Shown piece by piece: positions 45,597 through 53,113 of a DNA stretch of 64,000 nucleotides (within the stretch, counting starts at the first letter, position 1; every line of letters starts with the position of its first letter). This stretch comes from an uncultured Opitutia bacterium (GTDB taxonomy: Bacteria; Verrucomicrobiota; Verrucomicrobiia; Opitutales; Opitutaceae): the NCBI GenBank assembly GCA_903825285.1, contig CAIJZY010000001.1:19185-83184 (forward strand), in the 5' to 3' direction. A model generated the notes under the pieces. The model made no database searches. It worked only from the letters and a program-made list of their open reading frames with translations, and had not been told where the DNA came from. A program made the translations under genes and the position numbers.

Positions 45597-46295
45597 CTAG
45601 CGCGCCGTCATGACCATGTAGCCACCGCCAAGCATCACGAGCGCACCGCAGGCCCGGCGAAGCCACTTGGCGCCGGGCGTGTTGTCCTGCCACGACAGCC
45701 AGCGTTGCACCCAGGTGCTGGAAAAGCCCGCAAGTCCGATCACGGCGCAATGCCCGAGTCCGAACAGCGCCAGCACGCCGAACGCAAATATCGGAGCGGT
45801 GTTGGCCATCCCGAAGGTGACGCCGAGCACCGGGGCCATGAATCCGAACGTGCAGGGTCCCAGCGCCACCCCGAATACCAGCCCGAACAGCAAGGCGCCA
45901 AGAGCACCCCGGCGCGGCTGGCTGGGGGCTGGGCGCCAGCCGTCCGGAATCGGGAGGATATCAAGCAGGTGCAGGCCGAAGATGAAAAAGACCGCGGCGA
46001 CCGCGTAGTTTCCCCACGAACCGAGATCGCCGAGCATCCGGCCGGCCGCGGCCGTGAGTGCTCCGATGAGTGCGATCGAGCCGAGGATGCCGAGGGCGAA
46101 AAGAATCGAAAGCCCGGCCGCCCGGCGCGGCGTCACGGCCCCGCCGCCCTGAAGGTACCCGACGATCAGTGGAATGCTCGCGAGATGGCACGGGCTGAGC
46201 ACGATGCTCAGCACGCCCCACGTGAACGCGGCGACGAGGGCGACAAGCGGCGCACCGTTCATCGCATCCGTGAGCCGGATGAAGAGGGTCTCCAT
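45597..46295 (-). CDS. CcdA-like cytochrome c biogenesis / thiol transporter
   Basis: 232 residues with six hydrophobic segments. Two cysteines lie in the paired motifs of CcdA/DsbD-beta proteins: VLSPCHLASIPLIVGYL in helix 1 and VALGPCTFGFMAPVLGVTF in helix 4. Such proteins move reducing power from cytoplasmic thioredoxin across the membrane. It is the last gene of the ArsR-led operon, 9 bases after a thioredoxin-fold gene, which is a probable partner. Confidence 0.9.
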   Translation of the reverse strand: METLFIRLTDAMNGAPLVALVAAFTWGVLSIVLSPCHLASIPLIVGYLQGGGAVTPRRAAGLSILFALGILGSIALIGALTAAAGRMLGDLGSWGNYAVAAVFFIFGLHLLDILPIPDGWRPAPSQPRRGALGALLFGLVFGVALGPCTFGFMAPVLGVTFGMANTAPIFAFGVLALFGLGHCAVIGLAGFSSTWVQRWLSWQDNTPGAKWLRRACGALVMLGGGYMVMTAR

Positions 46296-46304
46296 GAGTG
46301 GAGC

Positions 46305-46712
46305 CTAGGACTTCCCTTTCTCGTCGCCGCTCGAAGGTGGCGTGAGCTTGACACCCAATTCAGCCCACTTCGCAAGAATGTCCTTCTTGGCGTAGAAGCC
46401 CTCATGGCGGAACAGCTCCTTGCCGCTCGCGTCGAAGAAAATCTGGGTGGGAATCAGCTGGATGCCATAGCGAGCGCCTTCGCCGCGGTTCTTCCACACG
46501 TCAATGAAGACGACGTTGAGCTGGCCGGCATACTCCTTGTCCAGCTCAGCGAGGATGGGGGCCATCATTTTGCACGGAATGCACTTGTCGGCGCCAAGGT
46601 CGACGAACCGTGGCAAGGCAGTCGGAGCGGCTGCCCAGCCTTGAGCGACGGAGGAGAAAAGGCCGAGGGCCAGAATGAGCAGGCGGAACGAGGGGAGAGA
46701 GTGAGGTGACAT
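46305..46712 (-). CDS. secreted thioredoxin-family protein (CIPC)
   Basis: 135 residues with a signal peptide (MSPHSLPSFRLLILALGLFSSVAQGWAA; shorter than 20 hydrophobic residues in the core). The thioredoxin fold follows: PRFVDLGADKCIPCKMMAPILAELDKEY with active site CIPC, VFIDVWKN, and the cis-proline in IQLIPTQIFFD. It likely reduces disulfides in the periplasm using electrons delivered by the CcdA-like protein encoded next to it. Gap to the preceding small gene is 6 bases. Confidence 0.9.
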   Translation of the reverse strand: MSPHSLPSFRLLILALGLFSSVAQGWAAAPTALPRFVDLGADKCIPCKMMAPILAELDKEYAGQLNVVFIDVWKNRGEGARYGIQLIPTQIFFDASGKELFRHEGFYAKKDILAKWAELGVKLTPPSSGDEKGKS

Positions 46713-46718
46713 GAGGGT

Positions 46719-46952
46719 TCAGGCGAGCAGTGGCTTGATTTGTTCAGGGGTGAGCAGGCGCCCTTGGGATTTGACGACTCCGTCGACGACCAGAGCCGGC
46801 GTCGACATGACGCCAAACTTCATGATGGCTGGAATCTCGGTGACCTTGCCGAGTTCATAGGGGACGCCGAGGGCCTTGGCCGCGGCTTCCGTGTTTTTGG
46901 TAAGGGCCTGGCACTTGGCGCAGCCCGTTCCGAGGATCTGGAGCTTCTTCAT
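46719..46952 (-). CDS. small thioredoxin-like redox protein (CAKC)
   Basis: 77 residues, redox-active disulfide protein 2 / MTH895 family. MKKLQILGTGCAKCQALTKN carries the CxxC centre, and GVMSTPALVVDGVVKSQGRL contains the cis-proline loop. Members occur next to permeases of the DUF318 type and to arsenic genes. It sits 12 bases after the permease stop and 6 before the next thioredoxin gene, so co-transcribed. Confidence 0.92.
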   Translation of the reverse strand: MKKLQILGTGCAKCQALTKNTEAAAKALGVPYELGKVTEIPAIMKFGVMSTPALVVDGVVKSQGRLLTPEQIKPLLA

Positions 46953-46964
46953 GGTTGGTGGTGG

Positions 46965-48032
46965 CTAAAGGAGGGCGTTGAATAGGAACCCGACAAACAT
47001 GATGCCGAGGGCCACGATGCCAAAGAAGGTCGCGATCAGACGGGGCTTGAGGACCTTCCGCAGGATGATCGCCTCGGGGAGCGACAGCGCGATGACCGAC
47101 ATCATGAAGGCCAGCACGGTGCCGAGGGCGGCTCCCTTGCCGAGAAGGGCCTGCACGATCGGGATGATGCCGGCCGCGTTGGAATACATCGGCACGCCGA
47201 TCAAGACGGCGAGCGGCACCGACCACCAGGCCCCCTTGCCCATGATGGAGGCCATGAAATTCTCTGGCACGTAGCCGTGGATCCCGGCCCCCACCGCGAT
47301 GCCGAGGAGCACGTAGAGCCAGACCCTTCCGACGATGTCCCGGACGGCCTCGAGGCCCAAGTCGATTCGGGACGGCCAGTCGATCGCGACCTCGTCTGCA
47401 GCGGCGCCGGTCTTGGTGACATACACCCACTCCTCGACGTGTTTTTCCAGATGCAGCTTGCCGAGCACCCACCCGGCGAAAATCGCGATGACCAGACCGG
47501 TGCCCAGATAGAGGGCGGCCACCTTCCAGCCGAAGAGACCGAACAGGAGGACAAGGGCGACCTCGTTGACCATGGGTGCCGAGATCAGAAACGAGAACGT
47601 CACCCCCAAGGGCACCCCGGTGGTGACGAAGCCGATGAAGAGAGGCACGGCCGAGCAGGAGCAGAACGGGGTGACGATGCCGAGGAGGGCCGCGAGCACG
47701 TTGCCTACGGATTCCCGTTTGCCAGAAAGAATTCGCCGGGTGCGCTCCGGGGTGAAGAACGACCGGATGATGCCCACCCCGAAAACCACGAGCGTGAGCA
47801 GCATCAGGACCTTGGGAACCTCGTAGATGAAAAACTCCAATGCGCTGGCGAAGTGGGTGCCTGCGGTCAGTCCGCCCAAATCATAGGTGAGCCAGTGCGC
47901 CACCGTTGCCAGCCGGTCATAGACGAGCCACCATGCGCTCAGGAGAACCACGCTACCTAGGACATAGACCTTGACCGGCCGTGGGGCGGGCGATTCAGCC
48001 AGAGGGGTCAGGGTGGTCTCGGCGTGGTTCAT
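46965..48032 (-). CDS. UPF0718 / DUF318-family permease (ArsP-like)
   Basis: 355 residues with about ten membrane segments. The family motif GIVTPFCSCSAVPLFIGFVTTGVP (about residue 115) contains a Cys pair, and PMYSNAAGIIPIVQALLGKG plus SLPEAIILRKVLKPRL mark the second half. Related proteins export organoarsenicals (ArsP) or metals. With an ArsR regulator and thioredoxins the operon suggests metal or metalloid stress; the exact substrate is open. It follows arsR by 15 bases. Confidence 0.9.
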   Translation of the reverse strand: MNHAETTLTPLAESPAPRPVKVYVLGSVVLLSAWWLVYDRLATVAHWLTYDLGGLTAGTHFASALEFFIYEVPKVLMLLTLVVFGVGIIRSFFTPERTRRILSGKRESVGNVLAALLGIVTPFCSCSAVPLFIGFVTTGVPLGVTFSFLISAPMVNEVALVLLFGLFGWKVAALYLGTGLVIAIFAGWVLGKLHLEKHVEEWVYVTKTGAAADEVAIDWPSRIDLGLEAVRDIVGRVWLYVLLGIAVGAGIHGYVPENFMASIMGKGAWWSVPLAVLIGVPMYSNAAGIIPIVQALLGKGAALGTVLAFMMSVIALSLPEAIILRKVLKPRLIATFFGIVALGIMFVGFLFNALL

Positions 48033-48047
48033 TGGGGCTGAGAAAGC

Positions 48048-48377
48048 TTACTCGGCGCTGCAGCAGCGGCGCATTTCCACGGCTTCGCCTTTCCTGGCGG
48101 CGTCGAGGCAGACCATAAAGGAAGGCACGCAGGGCAGCGCGATGGAGTAGAACACCTGCAGCCCGCGCTTCTCATCCGTCACCACCCCCGCTTGTTTTAA
48201 GACCGAGAGGTGGCGCGACACCGTGGACCAGCTGGAGCCAACTGATTTCACCAGATCGCACACGCAGCGTTCGCCTGCGGCGAGATTGTCCACGATACGC
48301 AGCCGGTCGGGGTGGCCCAGGGCCTTAAAAACGTCAGCGCGCTGCCGGAGTTGATTCAGGGTGGCTCGGGAGGTCAT
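48048..48377 (-). CDS. ArsR-family metalloregulator
   Basis: 109 residues, winged helix. VFKALGHPDRLRIVDNLAAGERCVCDLVKSVGSSWSTVSRHLSVLKQAGVV contains the metal-binding ERCVCDL motif in helix 3 and the recognition helix; CCSAE at the very C-terminus adds two cysteines. Such repressors leave the operator when As(III), Cd or related ions bind. It heads the five-gene operon and stands 9 bases from an inverted-repeat operator, so it is likely autoregulated. Confidence 0.94.
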   Translation of the reverse strand: MTSRATLNQLRQRADVFKALGHPDRLRIVDNLAAGERCVCDLVKSVGSSWSTVSRHLSVLKQAGVVTDEKRGLQVFYSIALPCVPSFMVCLDAARKGEAVEMRRCCSAE

Positions 48378-48385
48378 GGTCGGAC

Positions 48386-48407
48386 TATTTCGCTGTTATG
48401 CGAAATA
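48386..48407. promoter_or_regulatory. ArsR operator
   Basis: TATTTCGC (48386-48393) and GCGAAATA (48400-48407) form an 8-base perfect inverted repeat with a 6-base spacer, 9 bases upstream of the arsR start codon. Size, AT-rich edges and position match ArsR/SmtB operators. Confidence 0.75.
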
Positions 48408-48409
48408 AT

Positions 48410-48700
48410 CAAAGAATGCTTCCCCGGGGTTCTCGGCTTGCAGGCCGTCTTATGCATGTGCCAAGCGCGCCAACTGACACGGTGGTGGACCTAAAGCGCG
48501 CTGCGAGGGCTTTGGACACCTAAGCACAATAGCCGGACAACTGGGCACTTCCTGGGTCAGCATTCGAGGCAGGAACCGCGGTTAATGCCCAGTGGACGGC
48601 GCGCCGGGCAGTCTTTAGCGGCGCAGAAAACGAAATCACCTTGGATTGTCGAACCTGTGTCATTCCCGACGATTCCCGGCAACGAATCCTGGAAAACAAA
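48410..48700. other. gap without recognisable gene
   Basis: About 290 bases between the ArsR operator and the direct repeat. No convincing coding frame, RNA or repeat was seen on either strand. The promoter of the ArsR operon should lie at its left end. Confidence 0.5.
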
Positions 48701-48735
48701 AAGCCCGCAACCTTGTTGGGTTACGGGGCTTAAAC
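48701..48735 (-). terminator. terminator-like hairpin behind the tRNA 3' end, copy A
   Basis: On the minus strand AAGCCCCGTAACCC and GGTTGCGGGCTT pair imperfectly, followed by UUUUUG. It directly follows the tRNA 3' end in direct repeat A, as a tRNA gene terminator would. Confidence 0.6.
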
Positions 48736-48952
48736 TGGCGGGATGGACGGGACTCGAACCAATTTTTCGCCTTGAAGCTAAGTCGCTCTGTTTGCGCGGA
48801 CTTAGTTGATGGTTAATGTTTTAGAACAGGAGACAAGATGCACTGCGATGAGGAAAAGTGAAGCAAAAAACATCATTTTGGACAACCTTTGGGCAACCTT
48901 CTTTCGAGGCGATGCAATCAATCGGTTCAAAATTCCTTGAACCGGTTGCACT
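48736..48952. repeat. 217-bp direct repeat, copy A (tRNA 3'-end, possible att site)
   Basis: Aligned without gaps to 60834-61050 with about 12 mismatches in 217. On the minus strand it ends with GGTTCGAGTCCCGTCCATCCC plus G and CCA, that is a T loop, acceptor 3' strand, discriminator and CCA of a tRNA whose 5' half is absent. Such sequences are typical integration sites of tyrosine recombinases. The remaining 190 bases have no clear gene. Confidence 0.85.
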
Positions 48953-49063
48953 GATTTTGGCCCGTTGATCTTGCCGGTGTTCCTTGGGTCAAAAGATCCG
49001 CTGGCCAAACCATCAAACCGACGATGGTACCAAATCGCCGCGCCAACGGGGACGGTTGATGCG

Positions 49064-49279
49064 CTACGACAGCACCGGTTTCCCGTTCCGCTGGGTGACC
49101 AATGGCGTGAAACCATGCTCCAAAGCGAAATGGATGAGCCTGGCCGATCCCGGAATCCCAAGTTTGTGCATGATATGACTGCGGTGGGTTTGCGCGGTGG
49201 CCGGCGTGATGCCGAGGCGCAGGGCAATTTCCTCATCGGACAGCGATGATCCAATGAGGGAAAGCACCGCGCATTCCCG
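49064..49279 (-). pseudogene. LuxR/NarL HTH fragment
   Basis: Seventy-two codons starting directly after an in-frame TAG: RECAVLSLIGSSLSDEEIALRLG, then TPATAQTHRSHIMHKLGI and a C-terminal tail. This is the DNA-binding helix-turn-helix of a NarL-type response regulator; the receiver is missing. It is a truncated remnant, possibly of a regulator once in the neighbouring operon. Confidence 0.75.
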
Positions 49280-49490
49280 CTATCCCCCGCGCCGCGAGCA
49301 GCGCCGGTGGCGCGCCTGGGCCTGCTGGGCGCTCGCCCGGGCCGTGCGCCCGGACCTGCCGGGCGATCCGCGCCATGCCATTGCGGAGCCCGCGCTGGAC
49401 GAAATCGCCGCCCAGCTCGAGACCCACGGCCTGCCGGGCGAGGCGGGGTTGTGGCGGACGGCCCTGGCCGGCGCGCGGGCGTGCGCCTAG
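49280..49490 (+). pseudogene. 3' fragment of an unknown plus-strand gene
   Basis: From the junction with the HTH fragment the plus strand reads PPRREQRRWRAWACWALARAV, then DPRHAIAEPALDEIAAQLETHG and LWRTALAGARACA stop. Composition is coding-like but there is no start. It shares a CTAG with the stop codon of the convergent response-regulator gene. Family unknown. Confidence 0.35.
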
Positions 49491-49885
49491 GAGTATTGCT
49501 CCAGGATCTGCGCCAGGTGGTCAAAGTCCACCGGCTTGCTCACATGCATGATCGCGCCGGCGTCCCGGCAGCGCGCGACGATCTGGTCCATCGCAAATGC
49601 CGTCAGGCAGATGACCGGGATCAGCGCGGTCGCCGGGTCCTGCTTGAGTGCCCGCGTCGCCGTCAGGCCATCCATCTTCGGCATCTGGATGTCCATCAGG
49701 ATGAGATTGGGCCGGTGCTGGTGGGCGAGGGCGATCGCCTCGAGGCCGTTGCGGGCCACCACCACCCGGTAGCCGAGTTCGCTGATGATCTCCGCGGTCA
49801 CCTCCGCAGTCGCGTCGTCATCCTCCGCCAGCAGGATCGTGCGGCGGACGTCGGCCGGCCCTGGGATTTCAGGTGAGTCAGGCAT
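49487..49885 (-). CDS. single-domain response regulator (CheY-like)
   Basis: 132 residues, one receiver domain: acidic pocket ILLAEDDDATAEV, phosphorylated aspartate in LILMDIQMPKMDG, conserved threonine in ICLTAFA and lysine in HVSKPVDF. No output domain, so it may act in a phosphorelay or by protein contact. Last gene of the operon; its ATG overlaps the end of the preceding kinase gene by 8 bases. Confidence 0.92.
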   Translation of the reverse strand: MPDSPEIPGPADVRRTILLAEDDDATAEVTAEIISELGYRVVVARNGLEAIALAHQHRPNLILMDIQMPKMDGLTATRALKQDPATALIPVICLTAFAMDQIVARCRDAGAIMHVSKPVDFDHLAQILEQYS

Positions 49886-52369
49886 GGGCAAAGGTGGCGG
49901 GTGCAATTCCGACCGGGATGGCGGGCAACTCAACCGTGAAGCGGCTGCCCGCGCCGGGAGCGGAGGTCATCGAGATGGTCCCGCCGTGCAGGTCGGTGAG
50001 GCGTTTGACGATCGTGAGGCCCAAGCCGGTGCCGGCGTATTGCCGCACCAGGCGGCTGTCGATCTGCTCGAAGGGCCGGAACAGGCGCGCCTGCTCGTCC
50101 GCCGACAGGCCGATGCCCGTGTCCCAGACCGTGAACTGCAGCCGGCGGCCCTCGTCGGTGGCGGCGACGTCGATGCCGATGGCGCCGCCCTCCGGGGTGA
50201 ATTTCACCGCATTGCTGAGCAGGTTGTAGAGGATCTGCCGCAGGCGCCGCTTGTCCGCCGTCAGCCGGGAGGACTCCAAGGCGACCTTGAGGGTGAACGT
50301 GAGCCGGCCCTGGGCGCACTCCTCGTGGAAGAAGTCCTCGCATTCATCGAGGAGCTGCGCGACATCGACCGGACCGACTTCCAATTCGATCTTGCCCGCC
50401 TCCAGCTTGGCCAGGTCCAGGATGTCGTTGATCAGCACCAGCAGGTGGTCCGAGCTGGCCTTGATGCGGGCGATGCGCGTGGCCTGCGCTGGGCTCAGCG
50501 GATCGGTCGCGGAGCGCTGCAGCAGGTGGATGTTCCCCAGGGCCACGTTGAGCGGCGTGTGCAGCTCGTGGCTGACCGTAGCGAGGAACTCCGTCTTGGC
50601 CTGGTTGGCGCGTTCCGCGGCCTGCCGGGCCGTCTCCAGATCCAGGGTGCGCTCCCGCACGCGCTCGTCCAGCTCGCCGGTCAGCGTGACGAGTTCGGCG
50701 TTGCTGCGCTCGCGTTCCGTCACCGCCTGCTCGAGGTTGGCGTTCGTGTCCGCGAGGCTGACGGCGGCATTGCGCAGTTCCATCGCCAGGGTCCGCCATT
50801 CGGTCGGCAAGAGGCCCCGCGGCAGGGCCAGCGGCGGCGGATTCCTGCGCCGGACCAGGTCGTGGGCATAATTGACGATGTCTTGGAACGGCTGGGTGAA
50901 GCGGTCCGACGTGGTGCGCGAGAGCAGGAAGGCCAGCCCCAGCGCCCCGATCAGCCCGATCCCCTCGAGCAGAAGGAAGCGGGCCACCGGGGCCTCGCTG
51001 GCCCAGACTTCCTCCCGCAGGTAGATCCTCCAGCCGAGATTCGGCACGGTGTGCCAGATTCCGAGGTAACGCTGATAGACGCCGGTCCGCGGGTCCGGCA
51101 TATCATCCATGACCAACTCGTCCAGCAGGTTGCGGGCGGGGAGCCGATAGAGGTCGGAACTCGCGAAGTTCTCGCCGAATCCCTTCCGGAAAATGACGCG
51201 GGAGTGCTGGTCCAGCACGAGGATTTCGCGCTGCTGCACCTCCGGGTGGAGGAGCACCAGGTCGCGCATCCGGTTCAGATGCAGCGAGCCCTCGATCACC
51301 ATCCGGCGGCCCTCGGCCGAGGCGTAGGCCGCGCTGATGCCGACGATCAGGTCGTGGCCGAACCCGCGGCCGCGAAACACGGGGCTGATGTAGGCCCGGC
51401 CGCCCGTCCGGGGCTGCAGAAAATAGTCCCGGTCCGCCACGACGGTCAGGGTGACGGGCTTGCCCGCCGCGGTCCGGGGCTGCTGGGGCGCGATGACGCG
51501 CCCGGCCTCGTCCGCCACAAGCATGGAGATGAAGCCGCTGTTGTTCGCGGCGAGCCGGGTCAGCATGGAATCGAGGATTTCGGGCCGGGTCGGGCGGCCT
51601 TCCAGGGCATCCGCCGTGCTCTCGATCGCCTGGACGTGGTTGGCCACGTAGGTGGCGATGACTTCGCTGGTCCGGTTGGTGACGCGGACCAGATCGGCCT
51701 GGGCGTCGTGGCGGTGCTGCCGGTTGACGATGAAGGCGCGCCGACGGCAAATCCCGCGGCCGGGAGCACGGCGATGATGATGAAGCGCCGGTAGAGATTC
51801 CACCGCAGGCTTTCCTCGCGGTTGGTCAGCCGGGACAATTCCCCGGGCAGCCGCAGAAACGACCGCGTGTACACGAGGAACTGCACCACCACGTAGACGA
51901 GCAGGCCATTGACCGGGTACTTGATCACCATCGCCCAGTCGTGCGGAAACGGCGGGCGCAACAGGCCGAGGATGCAGATCGCGGTCACCGGCAGGCCCAG
52001 CACCGCCCAGTAGGTCACCGTGGCCTGAAACAAGGTCTTTCCCCGCCGATGCAGGAGCCATCCGATCGTCCACGCCTCGAGGGAAAACACCAACAGGCCA
52101 TAGGGGTGGCCCCAGCCGGCGACGGTCTCAAGATACGTTCCGACGGCGGTGAGCAGACCCCACCACGGACCGTAGGCGACCACCATGAGCAGAGGGAATA
52201 CGCCGCCAAAAACCAGCGAGGTGCCGCCAAAGACGGGAATATTGACGCCATTCAGCAGGTAGCCGCATGTGGCAGCGGCCAGGCAAACGATCGCCCGGCG
52301 GCTGCTCGGGGTGAGCCAGGCGCCCGGCCCGGAGGTTGGCGGCCACGACCCGGTGTCAGTGGGTGACAT
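49878..52369 (-). pseudogene. membrane sensor histidine kinase split by a frameshift
   Basis: The N-terminal part (ATG at 52369) encodes about six membrane helices (CGYLLNGVNIPVFGGTSLVFGGVFPLLM, MASE-like) and runs to RRFIIIAVLPAAGFAVG near 51745. The continuation, FIVNRQHRHDAQADLVRVTN, is in another frame: a dCACHE-like extracytoplasmic domain, a membrane segment, a coiled coil, HisKA with SHELHTPLNVALGNIHLL and an ATPase domain (DTGIGLSADEQARLFRPFEQ, GTGLGLTIV). The change falls at GGCGCGCC (51735-51742); removing two bases or adding one would rejoin the frames. It may be a real mutation or a sequencing error. Overlaps both neighbours (14 and 8 bases). Confidence 0.8.
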
Positions 52370-53093
52370 GGGGAAGGTGGGGCCTGGGCCCGGTCGGGAA
52401 TAACAGGCTCACCACGGTGCCCTGGCCGGGGGCACTTTCGATCCGCAGTTCGCCGCGATGGGCCTGCAGTACCCGGCGCACCGTGGGCAGGCCGAGGCCG
52501 AAGCTCCGGCCCCCGGCCTTGGTGGTGAAAAACGGGCGGTCCATTTGGGTGCGCAGCTCGGCGGGCAGGCCGGGACCGTGGTCCCGGACGGACAAAGCCA
52601 CCCAGGTCTGGCCGGCCGTGATCACCGGCTCCGCGCTGATCTCCACGGGCTCGCCCGGCGCCGCCGCCTGGCGGGAGTTCTGCACGAGATTCGCGAGGGC
52701 AATTTTAATCAGGTCGGCACAGCCAAGTATTTCCGGGAGCGGCTGGACCAGCCGCAGGTGCAGCGGCGCCACCGCGTCCGTCGCCGGCTCCGCCGTGTCC
52801 ACGAATTCCCGCAGGAACGGCTCCAGCCCGAGGGGGACGAAGACATTCCCGACGGTGGTCGCGGCGCCGTATTCCGCCAACCGGTCCATGAGCTGCGTCG
52901 CGAGGTCCGCATTGCCCCGCAGCCGGCCGATGAGCTTCTGCATCCGGGCATCGTCCACCTGCCGCGTGATCATCTCCAGCCCCAGCCGGAAGGGTGCGAG
53001 CAGGTTCTTGACCTCGTGCGCCAGACCTTCCGTCAGTTCTGCGATTTCATCCGGGACCGCCGGGGTGGGGAGACTTTCGTCGATGGACTTCAT
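52356..53093 (-). CDS. soluble histidine kinase
   Basis: 245 residues, no membrane segment and no sensor domain. The phosphoacceptor block is GLAHEVKNLLAPFRLGLEMI, resembling NtrB-type HEIKNPL sequences; the ATPase domain has NLVQNSRQAA, VRDHGPGLP and FGLGLPTVRRVL. It must receive its signal from another protein, probably the neighbouring kinases. It starts 20 bases after the large hybrid kinase and overlaps the next gene by 14 bases. Confidence 0.92.
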   Translation of the reverse strand: MKSIDESLPTPAVPDEIAELTEGLAHEVKNLLAPFRLGLEMITRQVDDARMQKLIGRLRGNADLATQLMDRLAEYGAATTVGNVFVPLGLEPFLREFVDTAEPATDAVAPLHLRLVQPLPEILGCADLIKIALANLVQNSRQAAAPGEPVEISAEPVITAGQTWVALSVRDHGPGLPAELRTQMDRPFFTTKAGGRSFGLGLPTVRRVLQAHRGELRIESAPGQGTVVSLLFPTGPRPHLPHVTH

Positions 53094-53113
53094 GGTGGAA
53101 AGGGGTTGGCCGG

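Noticed and set aside
48736..48952. tmRNA or complete tRNA in the direct repeats
   Set aside because: Only the T loop, acceptor 3' strand and CCA are present. No 5' acceptor strand, anticodon arm or tag-peptide frame was found in either copy.
48802..49524. Long minus-strand open frame across the direct repeat and HTH fragment
   Set aside because: Its translation is low-complexity and runs out of frame over the recognisable HTH remnant; the matching frame in the second repeat copy is not preserved.
51560..52369. Separate membrane protein gene upstream of the kinase
   Set aside because: Its last 60 residues are Ser/Arg/Thr-rich shadow sequence, and the membrane part continues naturally into the dCACHE domain in the other frame, so a single frameshifted kinase is more likely.
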